Origin: Mesocentrotus franciscanus | Lineage: Eukaryota; Echinodermata; Echinoidea; Camarodonta; Strongylocentrotidae | Assembly: GCA_037976565.1 (NCBI GenBank) | Contig: CP137668.1 | Span: 35,850,088 to 35,914,087 of the forward strand | Direction: 5' to 3' | DNA: 64,000 nt | Shown here: positions 33,726 through 45,750 of the stretch, piece after piece | Layout of the letters: each line of letters opens with the position of its first letter | Numbering within the stretch: position 1 is the stretch's first letter | Made by a program: the position numbers and the translations under genes | The notes under the pieces: model-generated | Told to the model about the DNA's origin: nothing | The model's database searches: none | Seen by the model: only the letters and a program-made list of their open reading frames with translations

Positions 33726-34010
33726 TATTTCGTAAATAAGCTTTCAAAAATTATTCAAAGCTGAACAGAAAAGGCATTTTCCAGGTCACAGGACGATAGG
33801 CATAAGCATACTTGGCCCAGTTCCTTTATCTCCCCCGTGGTGATGCAAGAATATGAATACATCCATCCTGATCACAAATTGATGAGAAATTGAGCAATAA
33901 ATATGACAAATGTCTGACAGATTATCATAATACCAGGTTATCATCTAGACAATGTACGACAAATAGCATCATAAAAGGAGTACAAAGTAGTTGCCCTAGT
34001 TTCCTTATTC
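33726..34010. other. nothing firm
   Basis: AT-rich; TGTCTGACAGATTATCAT at 33912 is similar to sequence at 15089, possibly a short repeat. Confidence 0.3.
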
Positions 34011-34408
34011 TTAAAGGGATTGGGTATCTTTGTCTCAGATTCTAAACAACATCCCGGATTTAGCTCATGCTGCAAATTATGAACCTTTAGGTCAGTCAGG
34101 AATCCCATGACTTTTACAAGCCAATCGCCTGTCTGATTATCAAGATATTTATGATTGGAATTCGAAATTTCAATAACCGTTTTCCCAACAGTTTTTATTA
34201 CACTACAGTCTATTGGGGAAAATGAGTACCGGTATGGTAAAACCGGTCACTCAAAGATTTTTAATTTTTTGAGGCACTTCATGATCATTTTGAAGCGCAA
34301 TTTTTTTTTAGGGCTTCAATAGTAGACCATATCACAGACACTGATAACACGTAGGGCCATGCATCTCAGATTTGTAAAACTGGACACATTGTTAAACAAT
34401 GCCTTTAA
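34011..34408 (+). mobile_element. ~390-bp TTAA-type repeat, copy 2 (intact ends)
   Basis: Flanked by TTAA at 34011-34014 and 34405-34408. The short inverted ends are AGGGATTG and CAATGCCT. The interior matches 24265-24650 closely. It has no coding capacity, so it is a non-autonomous element with a TTAA target preference. Confidence 0.75.
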
Positions 34409-36043
34409 ACAATAATAGTAAAATGACACTCCAGAAAGAAAAGGGTAAGTTTTGGATCAAGATAATAGAAAGTGTAGTTTCACCAACACATTTTCAAGGG
34501 TTATAACGCGTAAGTGCCACTAATATCTATAAAAATAACTGGGCTATTATAAGTAATTTATGTTGTTCTCTGTATTTAAAGGGGTATTCATCTAATTTAA
34601 GTTTATTTGAATTTTGTATATACTGTAGCCTATATCGCCAGGGTTTGGGGATACATTGTAGATCCTCTAATTTGATGTCTTAAAAATTGATCAAACTTTC
34701 TTTTAAAGGCTAGAAATATATGGATATGTATATCTTTTATTACCTATTTCAACAAATAAAACTGTTACATACATGTAGGAGGAAAATATTGTTGTAAAAC
34801 ACATCCCCTAACTCTATCAATGGTCAACAGCATTTTCTTTGCAATGCAATAAAAAAAAAGAAGAAGAAAACACCTGTATTTTTCAGGCTACCACGAAGGT
34901 CAATTATCATATTTCAATGAATGAGGTAACCATTTATAATTTGATTCAGAGTGCATTACATACTAGTTTTCTGCTACATGTATATTATATTGCTAAGTGT
35001 AACAGCGGAGAGCATTGTATTAAAAAGTATATGAATATAAAGCCTGTATTATACTTTACAGCCGGATTTTACGGCTATAAATGACCTTGCATGCACATAA
35101 AAAAATGTAACATCCATTATATGGTACTGACTGTACAAATACAAAATTGACTTGGCTATTGCTGTTTATTCATTAATTTCGAGTAGACATCAGATGATAA
35201 TTTTGAGAGACACAAAAAATAGTCTATCTGGTTCCATCTATAATTTTTGTTTGTTTTGTACTACTGTATGTAATGATAATGTAACTATTTTGTCCCCACT
35301 TCGTTCTTGTGGATTGCTACTAAAATAACACCTTATTTATATTTACAGTAACCCTGCAAATTTCCATTCTTATGTCAATGATTTTCTGTAAATGCCAAAG
35401 GTTATATAATTATGCACTCCTGGAAAATAAGTTAACAAATCGGGTAAATAATTAACAATATAAAGATTTGATTTTAATTTTAATGGACAATTACAACCAT
35501 TTTGACATATTTAAAGACATCAAATTGAGGGAAATCTTTGATGATGACTAAAATGCCGTATTAGAGCTACCAGAGAAACAAATCATGAATGCATGTTAAA
35601 ATTTTGCAGAGGGATCATTTAGGAGTGGACAGCTGAAAATAGCCAGCCATTTTGAAACCAGCTGGCAGAAAACAGCAATCTACGCACAGAAGGGGACCTT
35701 CTAAAAATTAATACCCTTATGTTTCCTTCAATGGTAATTAAACTTATGTTCAATGAGTTGAAGTGTATTTAAAACAAGGTTATCAAGCAATAAGCTATTG
35801 ATTGCACTGTGATTCAAGAATCAAGAGCCATACTGCTCATTTCTACCTTCCACTGTGCCATTGTCATATATTTTTACACGCAATTCCCGTAGAAAAGTAT
35901 GTATGTGGCATACAACAATTTCTTTACCTCTTTGCATGGTCACTCATTTGCAACACATGCAATTTTGCACAAAACAGCAGGCACCAATGGACGAAGGATT
36001 GCTTGGTGGAACACAATGGCTTTGCAAAATTACCCATTTCTGG
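34409..36043. other. nothing recognised
   Basis: AT-rich sequence. Open frames of 81 and 135 codons (34839, 35802) have no recognisable product; the second runs into the palindromic MITE. Confidence 0.4.
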
Positions 36044-36320
36044 GGGGTGTTTCACACAGACTAAGTTCGACTTTAAGTTGGACTTAACTATGGCAGGCTG
36101 TTCATGCCACTGTTTGCTCTCACCATTATACTGGCATTGGTCGCTCAAGGGACATACAAATCATGGTCACAAATATAGAGAATGTACATTTTGGATAATT
36201 CATTATTGAAGGAAAAAATATTATCTAAAGATCATAATGGTGAGAGCAAACAGTGGCATGAATGGCCTGCCATAGATAAGTCCATCTTAAAGTCGATCTT
36301 AGTCTTTGTGAAACACTCCC
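36044..36320. mobile_element. palindromic MITE with ~86-bp TIRs
   Basis: The left arm 36044-36129 and the right arm 36234-36320 are inverted copies (GGTGTTTCACA, CGACTTTAAG, CATGCCACTGTTTGCTCTCA). The ~100-bp centre is single-copy. It has no coding potential. Confidence 0.92.
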
Positions 36321-36660
36321 CTGGTCTTGATTAGCTTCATGACAACCCTATTCACACCAGATTGATCTTGCAAAATTAATCTTGAAGTGGAAACAGTTCA
36401 AAAATCTTGAAGCCTTTTGTATCTATCCCATTATAAATATGATGTGACACAGGGAGATCATTTGTTTGGCATATAAAGAGCTAAAGGCAATATTATTTAT
36501 TACTATTTCTATAATCTTAAAGTACCAGAGCGAAGGTTTTAACATGCTTTTATCCTTAATAATATTGGTATCATTGCAAAGGTAATGTTACAATCTTTCT
36601 AATAATTCATATTTACTTTTCAAAAATTGTTACAGAATTGACTAATCTGCTATCAAAAAT
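36321..36660. other. nothing recognised
   Basis: AT-rich spacer. Confidence 0.4.
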
Positions 36661-37095
36661 GATGAATTTGCTACCCGTTTTTCCGCCCTCGATCAGCCCG
36701 CTGTTCGCTGGTACGATGTGTGACGTAATAGGTTGGGCACATGAGCGAGAGTGCTCCCAAGCCCCTCACACAGCTCTGTCCGCTGCATGCATTATACGTA
36801 TATCGAAAGCCAGTCGAACGCGAAATATCCTATCACAATGTCCGAGCTTGAGGAAGAAGTTTTACTAAATTTAGATATCGAATTAAGTTGATGAGCACAG
36901 CTCCACAACTAGTGACAGTGATTTATTTGATTTTTTGTATGTTTTAGTAGGCTATCTCCACGCCGGAGTTGCGGGTCAAAAATGGATACGAAAGTACACT
37001 AGCGCCATGAAATTCCCAAGTTCGAGCTGGCTGAGCCGAGCTGTCGCCGCACCGGCCCGCTGAACTGGCGATCGATCCGTCATGCACTGGGGTGA
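36661..37095. promoter_or_regulatory. CpG-rich block, possible promoter/first exon
   Basis: GC and CpG content rise sharply (GTACGATGTGTGACGTAATA, GAGCCGAGCTGTCGCCGCAC). A CRE-like TGACGTAA lies at 36721. A short open frame at 36838-36891 would encode MSELEEEVLLNLDIELS before a stop; no splice donor there is convincing. The block could equally be the end of a transposable element, see the inverted 20-mers at 36721 and 37595. Confidence 0.35.
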
Positions 37096-37614
37096 CTGAC
37101 TGGGCGAGACATTTTCTAATTTTTAGAAAGTGTAGGGCTATTTTGGCAAATTTCACGGGTAAAAAAACAAAAAAGAATAGATGTGAGATTATATCTTGCG
37201 AATACCAATTACATATATGCACCATAAATGGAACTGCACGACATCATAAAAATGCAAAGCCAAAGGGACTCTCGAGATTTATCAACACTCAACAGCAATC
37301 ACCAATCATCTTGCACATGCCAAGCCATGACCAAAAACATCACAGCAAATTACAAAAAACAGAAGAATATTTGGACAAATCGATCTGCACGATTCACCCC
37401 CTCGTATTACATTACATAATTTGCTTAATATGCAATAATAAAATGTAATTTCCTGATTTCGAGAGATTGTTATTCCACTTTCATCAAAGCTGGCTTAGGT
37501 ATGAATCATTCGAAGTCTGGGTAATGTATACTGAATGCAAAGTACCGCACACGAGCTGAGCGAGAGCCGAGCGAGAGGCCTAGGAATTTCGATCGTGCCC
37601 AACCTCTGACGTCA
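36721..37614. repeat. inverted 20-mers bounding a ~0.9-kb segment
   Basis: TGACGTAATAGGTTGGGCAC at 36721-36740 recurs inverted at 37595-37614 with two mismatches, and GC-rich GAGCGAGAG-type motifs lie just inside both. It could be terminal repeats of an old element or paired regulatory sites. Confidence 0.5.
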
Positions 37615-39479
37615 TAAGTCTGTACTCCGTAATTATATTTTTCAAGCCAGGAAAAGAAGTTCTGAGAAGGGTCTTGGAAAAAGCATCTTATCGCGTTTCA
37701 TTTATATTCATAATACGTTAGAGCAGATGATTTGTGTTCATATTGGTGTAAGCTTTCAGTACATGTATAATTTGTCCATTTTGTGACATTTTGTGACATT
37801 TCTTCGCTCAGCTACTTTAAGGGAACAAGAAGGAAGATTTAAAGTATCATGTTTATCATTCAGCTTGTTTACAGGGATATAGCCTGCTATTCCTGTAACT
37901 TGCATGATTTTTATACATATGCCAAAAATATAGAATAATATATAGAGGGACTTTCCTGTAACCTTCATAAAATAAAATGAAAGAGATGTAATGCATTTGG
38001 TGGCAAATCTCTTAACTAAATTTGCGCCTTGAGCACAAATTTGGGTAATTTGGATAATTTGGATAATTCCTTTAAATTATTTTTGAAAAAAATTTACGAT
38101 AAAGTATCAAATAGTGTTAACCATTTTGGGATCCACATGCATTCAGATGAAGGTGCAAAAAGACCTAAATCTGAAAAATATCAGTCTTCTGTAAGCTGAC
38201 CTAATTAATGAATCAAATAACTGTCCCAGCTGTACCAGAGGTGGACACAATATGATGAGTAACACAGCTCAAGCATAATGTCAAACACCATGGATAATTA
38301 ACAAACACATTTCATCTGCATTACCCTCTCATGTTGTTGGAAGACCAATAAGGCTTATTTACACTTCATCATATTTATCACGTTTACAGCAATCTGTACA
38401 AAATGTCATTTACTTTAGCTTTTGATGTATCTCAAATAGGTAAAGGTCTCAAATCGGGTAATATAATTTGTGTTTGAATTTAAGGCATTCCAGGTAATGA
38501 GAGGTCATAGTTAACAACGGGAAATTCATCGATAAGAAACCCGGTGTCTTTTTAGATCTTGTTCCTTTATTGAAGTTTAAAAAATATGAATGTAAGGAAT
38601 TTATGGGGTTCATAAATTGTCTATCCTGTCTATTCAACAGATAATGAATAATGAAAGGGGAGGTAGCAATATCATATTTACTAAAGGTTTATGTGTCTTA
38701 TTAGAAGCACAGGGAGTGTTCATCATTGTTTTCAAATAAAATTCATAATTTATTCACAATCTTATTTTTTTTAGCCCGTGCTCACTAGATACACTTAATA
38801 CTCAGATAATTCAGGACAGAAAAGGAGTGCAATTTCCATATTCCTACCATGTACCTCCCAACAACAAAAAAGAAAATTGGGGGGGGGGGGAGCAATATTC
38901 ACTTACCTATTGATTACAAAGAAACAAGGGCATGGAGACAGCCCCCGTTGTTGTCAACATGACAGTCATGATTTATGCAGGTGGCAACGGAGTCAGATCA
39001 ATTTGTCGTAATCCAGTACGCGGAAAGGAGATGGCGAGGAATCCATTACACGGGTGCAGGAACATCAAGGAGAAAGAAGAAAGAAAATAGATTGGAGTAA
39101 AAATGAATGTTTTATATGCCTTATTTTAGCAGGTTTGCACAATTGTCAGGGAATGAATGAGACAAGAAAGCTTAGTAATCTGTATGCACTCTAATAAAAA
39201 AAAAAGTTTGCGTGTTCAATATCAATTGTCATATGGAGTGGAAGAATTCTACGGTCTAAATGAAACGCTATGCAAATTATACTAGATTCTCATCAACAAC
39301 AGATTATATCGCATCAAAAAATGCTTAAGCTGATTGTATTACGGAAATAAAGGCTAGGGTATGAGAGCACTTAATGCATTTCAAAATTTTAATACACTTT
39401 TTTGAGGCAAGATTTTTTTTCACATGAACTGACACTGCAGTCACAGCCAAGGTTTTGTTATTGTTGGCAACATTAACAT
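37615..39479. other. no gene seen
   Basis: AT-rich. A G10 run lies at about 38880-38891. A block at 38940-39060 is somewhat GC-richer and non-repetitive. Confidence 0.4.
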
Positions 39480-39521
39480 CAACATCACCATGAACACTAC
39501 CAATACTCTCATCATCGTTAT

Positions 39522-39553
<32 letters not shown>

Positions 39554-39786
39554 CAATCACCATCACTGTCATCATCACTGTCATCATCGATCACCATCAT
39601 CATCACTATTATCACTATCATCACTATTATCATCAATATATTCACCACCCACACCATCATCATCACTGTAACCCAAACCATCAACACAATAATAATAATT
39701 GCCATTATCCTTGTCAGTCATCATCAACACTATCAACATTACCCTCATTCTCATTGTCATCATCATCATAATCTTTATCCTCCTAC

Positions 39787-39830
<44 letters not shown>

Positions 39831-39958
39831 TTCCTCATCATAATTTCATCATTATCACTTTATGTTTATGGCTTTCAATACTTTGAACAACTGGATAACA
39901 CTACCTTATCAACACCTGCAGCATTTCTCTTCGTCTTCCACCTTCCAATTTAATTAAC

Positions 39959-40003
<45 letters not shown>

Positions 40004-40108
40004 ATTTGTCATTTTTACAAGTCAAAGGAAATAGCCATCCCCATCATTGACTAAAACTTATACACAAATCCTGCAAAATATCCTCTCTCCAACAACTGAT
40101 ATTATCAC

Positions 40109-40167
<59 letters not shown>

Positions 40168-40170
40168 ACT
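39480..40170 (+). repeat. (ATC)n microsatellite field
   Basis: Clean ATC/CAT runs at about 39785-39840, 39960-40001 and 40107-40167, with degenerate ATC/ACC/ATT triplets at 39480-39780. Open frames here (poly-Ile, Met, Asp, His) are artefacts. Confidence 0.95.
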
Positions 40171-41340
40171 GAAAGAGGGCATGCTAATATCATCTCCATC
40201 ATCACCATAACACACCCCTCCCCTTCCTTACTTAATGACTGACATCACCAAACATCATTATCATTCAAAACATTTCCCCCCATCACCGAGGAAAAAGGTC
40301 AAATGATGCAAGGAATTTTCTAGCATCCTCTATTACAACATGCCTAGAATCAGAAGAGGCAATAGGGACATGCAACTCAGATATTCCAAATTGAGCATGG
40401 CATTATATGGCTGCATTCAGACTGACTGGTATTATGTTTTAGCCATTTAGGAATACAGATCTTTTATGCAATCTTTCTATTAATCCAATCATTCACAACT
40501 TCCCTTTTCAAACAAAAATGATGATACTCCAAGATCATTGGCTAACTATAACTATATTTGACAGTACTGAGTAAAGATACAACAGAATTACAGAACAACA
40601 AAAGGTTGTATTCAGCCTTTACCAAGCCATTAGCAAGCAGAAGTTTGATGTATAATGCAATGTATAATTTCAGTTTCACAAATCTCTGACAAATCTAAGT
40701 CACATTTGTTATCACTTTTCATTTAGTACATGTACTCTAAAAGCTAGTTTCTCTGTTATCTGACTGCCCTAGCTGTCAAATGAGGAGTGACAAGAGAAGT
40801 CTCTTGCTACATGTACCACGTTTCTATTCCGGCTGAATACACCCTCATCACCTCCAATATGTGGGTAATATTTGTTGACTGTTTGATCGGGCTGAAAACT
40901 GAAACTAGGACGAACGTGTCCTTTCTATTTGTATGTCTGCTGCCCCCGCTGACTCTTACGCTTGATCAAACATTGGAATCGTTCTTGGAGGACATGGAGT
41001 GGGGAAGCGCATCCCGAGGTTCGTAATTGAAATTCAGAGGCGGTAGAGACCTTGTTTTCCTCGTCTATAAGTTTAAGGCCACAGAGACTTCTGTAGAGTA
41101 TGAATCCTGCATATATGTATATGTTTTCAGTATTGCTTAACAAAGAAAAATGTAAATTGAGAGGAGAAATTAATAAAAATTCATTACCCTGTAGACATAT
41201 CTGTTTTATCCATCAATGACTGAAGAGAGATCATATCAACATCAAGGAGGTTGTAAAGAATGCTGGCAGAATTTAAAACAAATATACAATGTAGGTAGCA
41301 GAATGCTAAAATAAATAGTATTCTTTTCAACAAAGCTTGG
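40171..41340. other. no identified gene
   Basis: Mostly AT-rich. The 40780-41035 block is GC-richer and open for 79 codons on plus, ending in TLESFLEDMEWGSASRGS; not recognised, and no splice sites are convincing. Confidence 0.3.
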
Positions 41341-41645
41341 GGGTGTTTCATAAAGCTGTTCGTAAAGTTATGCATGACTTTACGAATGACTTAAATATGA
41401 AAAGCCAAATGGGATGCTCAATCATTTTTAACGCATCAACTAAAGTTGAACTGTGCAGATGTAGATTAACATTCTTATTATAACAAACATTTTTAATGCA
41501 AAGTATATTTTTTGCCATAATTTGATTGAGGTTATTGGAAATATAGTCACACTTTGTTAAAACAATAGGAAAGACTTTGGGCATCCTATCTGGCACTTCA
41601 GATTCAAGTCGTTCGTAATACGAACAGCTTTATATGAAACACCCT
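41341..41645. mobile_element. small MITE with GGTGTTTCATA ends
   Basis: The left end GGGTGTTTCATAAAGCTGTT and the inverted right end AGGGTGTTTCATATAAAGCT continue into TTCGTAA/TTCGTAT. A second, nested imperfect palindrome GTAAAGTTATGCATGACTTT follows in the left end. The ~220-bp interior is AT-rich with no coding capacity. It shares the terminal GGTGTTTCA with the element at 36.04 kb. Confidence 0.85.
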
Positions 41646-41689
41646 CTGGTATTATAACTAGAATCAATGGCAAAAGTAGCAATAAAAGT

Positions 41690-41805
41690 TGCAGCAGCAG
41701 TAGCAGTAGCAGTAGCAGTAGCAGTAGCAGTAGCAGTAGCAGTAGCAGTAGTAGTAGTAGTATCATCAATAGTAGTAGTAGAAGTAGTAGAAGTAGTTAT
41801 TGTTT
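41690..41805 (+). repeat. (GCAGTA)n / (GTA)n microsatellite
   Basis: AGCAGT hexamer repeats grade into GTA triplets and then GAAGTA. The poly-Leu frame on minus is an artefact. Confidence 0.95.
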
Positions 41806-43439
41806 TGGGGGGCTTTAATCAAGAAAAGCAGATATAGTCAAAACATGTATACATCATATTCCACACTATATTTTTCACTCCAGGAAAAAACTTTACGCCA
41901 CCTGAGCACCTATCTTCCCCACCATCTACTATGCCAGAAAAATTCTGATTAAATATCTGACAAGAATTCAATGCAATTAGCGACGAGGCTTTCATGAATT
42001 TTGAGAAGGGCAGCTTAAGCGATTACCGTATTTCTAGAAGAGAGAATTGAGGTGTATAGTAAGCTATAATTACTATCAGATAACATCAAATTGGACAAGG
42101 CAGTCAGGCATACTAATTTTGATGTCATCAGCACCAAGTAGATTTATTGGGTGCCCTCCCTCTCATTAAAGCCCAGGCAGATATGTGTTTCCCATGAAAA
42201 AACTGTCGCTTTCATGAATGAACATAACAAGTACTGTACAGCCGGTATTTGCAATTAAACAAGGGGAATGAAATCAATACACAAACTAACAAAGTTCCTA
42301 CAGGTCAGATTGAGCAAAGAACATTTGAAAACAAGAAAAAAAAGGATATCTTCAAGACAGATTTGAAGGAATTGAAGATTTCATGACTTTGCAAGATATG
42401 GAATATCTAATTTTCATGGGGAACTGTCATTTAAAGAAACTTGAAGATAGTTGAATATGCTGCTTCTCATACAATATGCTGAAAGAGTTCAATATCTACC
42501 AAAGATATAATTTTTCTTAAAATCGCAAATACATTATAAAGACAAGGGTCACAGTATTAAAGGAAAATAAGTGTTTCTGATCAAACTTTTCAACATGTTT
42601 TTTTTACTTCAAATCCCCTGTGTAAATATTTGACAGGTGTTACAAAAGTAAGGAAAGTAAGTTAATTTAGATAATGAATAAGGATCACAATTATTATACA
42701 CCTTATGTTTCATACCCCACTTGAAAACTTAAATAACAGGAGCTTAACATTTAAAACATATGACAAAACTTTCCATGGACTAACCAAAAAAGTACATGGA
42801 TTTGATACTTTCAGTGGTCTACTCCATTCAAACTGCTAAACATCCTATCACTGTATTTTCTTTTTCTGAGGCATATATAAAGACTTTCCTTTTTTCATGA
42901 AAATAAAATTCACTTCACAATTTGTTAATGCTCATCTCAAGTTATCATGTTCATATCAAGATAGACACGAAGAAACATCACTGATTAAAAGCTTGTCTCA
43001 TCTAATTTTTATACTTGGTAGTACTGTAAGGGTTAAGATGCACACAAAATATGATTTAGAATGTAAACCAGTACAATTTGCATGTTTAGCTGACTCAATT
43101 TTTTTCTTGTACTTTCAGGAAGATAGACTACCCCTGATATCCAGGGTGAGGCGAGAAAAAAAAAATGCAAAGGAGTTCAAATTCTGTCTCTTCGGAAAGT
43201 TTATGACCTAAACGAGCTGTGAGAAGCAGCGGAACAGAACATGAGATGCACAATGAGCCCCTAGTGAAGGGAGAAAGGAGAATTATAAATTGGGCACAAG
43301 AGACTTGTTTTTTGTAATGCGTATGGATGTTGTAAGATGTATGCAATATATACCTCCATACTTGAATGTACACGATGGAATATATATACAGAGAATTTGA
43401 TTTTACACGATTGCAACTATTAACAAATAAATAAACAAG
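41806..43439. other. no gene seen
   Basis: AT-rich. A 104-codon plus frame at 42897-43211 is AT-driven and unrecognised. Confidence 0.4.
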
Positions 43440-43560
43440 GACAATTTTAATACCCTATAGTCCCATAGAAATCCTGTTTGGATTCCATAATGCGTTATTA
43501 TAGGTACCGCACAGGCCTATTAAAAGGTTGTTTTTCGAAAGTATTTGCTATCATTTTTGG
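43440..43560 (+). repeat. dispersed repeat, related to 23177-23335
   Basis: Partner of the 23.18 kb copy: TTTTAATACCCTATAG, CATAGAAATC, TGTTTGGATTC, TTTTTCGAAAGTA. Confidence 0.6.
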
Positions 43561-44250
43561 TTGTTTTTTGTGTGAATATGATGTCTGTACAACATCTGAT
43601 GAAAAAGCAATATTAATCTTAACCCCCTTCATGCTACCAAGCTTTTGTACGTTTGTCATCAATGAGTGAGATATTGACTTAAAATGCCATGTTCTCATAA
43701 TTATTTCATTGCATTTAAAAAAAACCTTTTATGGATGTATACCTAACAATGGACATGCAGATGTCTGCAGACACTTCTCATCCTTTCCTGATATCTTTAG
43801 TCAAAAGATTTAAATTCCTTGGCAGAATATCCCGCCTTTTTGCCGCCTATTGCATAATACTGTTTACAAATTCAATCATTTTTACTTCGCAATGGCCATT
43901 TTGTTTAAATTTTCTTCGCATTTCTTATCAAAACAAATTTCTTGAAATGCTACTTCTGGTCAATGCATGCAGATACATTAATAGCAAAGGTAGGCCCCAG
44001 ACTAGAACATCTACTCCGTACATTTTCCAAGATGAAACACTCTGACTTTGAAAGGTATCCTCCCGGAGAAATGAATCTCCGGAGTGATTTATTGGCCTGA
44101 TGGGGCGAGATTACTTTGGAGTGCGTGGAGTGCCCGATGTTTATGCTTTCATGCCCCATTGAAGAAGATGGGTCGCTGTCTACTACCTGCGGGGCGGCAG
44201 GGGATGAGATGGGCTAGATGCCTAAACAGAGCGGCTTATTTGCACACTCC
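43561..44250. other. GC-richer non-repetitive block 44040-44240
   Basis: 44040-44240 has elevated GC, a small inverted pair around 44064-44084 (CCGGAGAAATGAATCTCCGG, a hairpin) and TGATTTATTGGCC, a Hox/PBX-like string. It is not clearly coding. A candidate regulatory element. Confidence 0.3.
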
Positions 44251-45389
44251 TCTCTAAATTGATCATGACGGCAAGATAAGGCATAAGTGGTTTCCACAGG
44301 GAGTAGGGGGGGGGGCTTGCTTTAATGAGTTTTTGTCTGGGAGGTTAATGAGAGATGAGAGATTCCATCATTGAGGGATACTTCTCATAAGACGCAATTG
44401 CTCAATCCTCAATCCTCAACCTTTCATTTTGTAGCCTAGCTAGCACCAGCCCGTCAGAGATTTCAATATATGGGACTATAATAGCAATTTTCCAAATGAA
44501 AGTAGTATCAAATACTGATTTAGTATTCACTGTCCTTGCGAGTACAGAAATTTAGCCCTTTCCATTCCACTGGCTTTGGAGGCAATTATTGTAAATGAAC
44601 TTCTAATCATTAAAATATGGGATTTTATATCTTTGTTTGATGCTGACTTGACTGTAAGGATCTTTTATGGGAACAGCATTCATTATTTTTAACCTGTTTT
44701 ATTACTAAGTCATTAAAAAAGAAGAGCTATTTTCTGTCTAACTTGTAGCAGAGTAGCTTTGCACTTTGGCAATATTTGCCATTCAAGGCATGGAAGTGTT
44801 AAGCTTATGAATATAAGACTATATCACATGCAATTTCTTTTACAAACATTGATTTTCTTACAAACATCAAACTTAAACTTTAATTCAGGTCATATCAATT
44901 TTTGCAGACCGTAGATCAATGCTGAGCTCTTCAGCTTATACAAGATTTCTATTAGACACATCAAAATGTCAAACTCTGGCCCACATGATCAACATTCATT
45001 TTCTTCATGTTTATTTTTCACTTGCTATTGTTAACGCTTGATCACTAATCAGCAACACACTTTGACATTTTGGTGTGAAGGTACAAAAATAGCCCAAGGT
45101 ACAAATTTGAAATACCTCTTAAATGCAAAGCAAACTCAAACTGCCTTAGGCCTGCTTTCAACGAAGAATGGCAAACATGAAAAGAAATGATCGATGCTGA
45201 AATAAAGAGCAGATTTTTTGCATTTTTCAGGTTAGCTCGTGCATGCCGTGCACTTTCCGACAGAATTGATACAAATAAGTTTCACCGAGATTGGCGACAC
45301 GATCGGCCTAGAGTTATGTTTGCGTTAGGCAAAAACATGGAGGAGGAACCTTTGATTTGCAATGCGCCAGCTGTCTACTTGACAACCCC
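44251..45389. other. no gene seen
   Basis: AT-rich, with a G9-10 run near 44310. A 68-codon plus frame at 45187 abuts the MITE relative and is not recognised. Confidence 0.4.
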
Positions 45390-45750
45390 CTGAAATTCAT
45401 TGTATAACTGTACAAAAATTGTATAGCCACATGAAAGCTAATCAAATTTTTCTAGTGTGAATTTCAAATAATGAAATGACATTTAACAAACATATGTTTG
45501 AGCATCATTTCAAACAAACACTCGATAATCATTCAGGGTCCTGTTCTTGTCTGAATGAACGTCGTATCATAAGAAATCGTATTACTGGGCAGGACTTGTC
45601 ATGAGCACACATTGGCTAGCCGTCATGTCACTCATTTCTTTATATGTTTCTTTATCATGTTATCTAGTCTGAAAACTCCTTTTGCTATACAATGATTCTT
45701 TATACCAGTTTTGTATAAGATTTCTTTGGTCTGAACAGGCCATTAGAGCT
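45390..45750. mobile_element. diverged relative of the 8.5-kb MITE (third copy)
   Basis: ATTCATTGTATAACTGTACA, GGGTCCTGTTC, CGTCGTATCATAAG, ACAATGATTCTTTATAC and GGTCTGAACAGGCC parallel the 27.39 kb copy in order and orientation. Confidence 0.7.

Noticed and set aside
35802..36209. 135-codon plus-strand frame as a gene
   Set aside because: It runs into the left arm of the palindromic MITE at 36.04 kb and overlaps other frames; likely chance.
39325..39953. Asp/His/Met/Ile-rich frames of 84-126 codons
   Set aside because: Translation of ATC microsatellite sequence.
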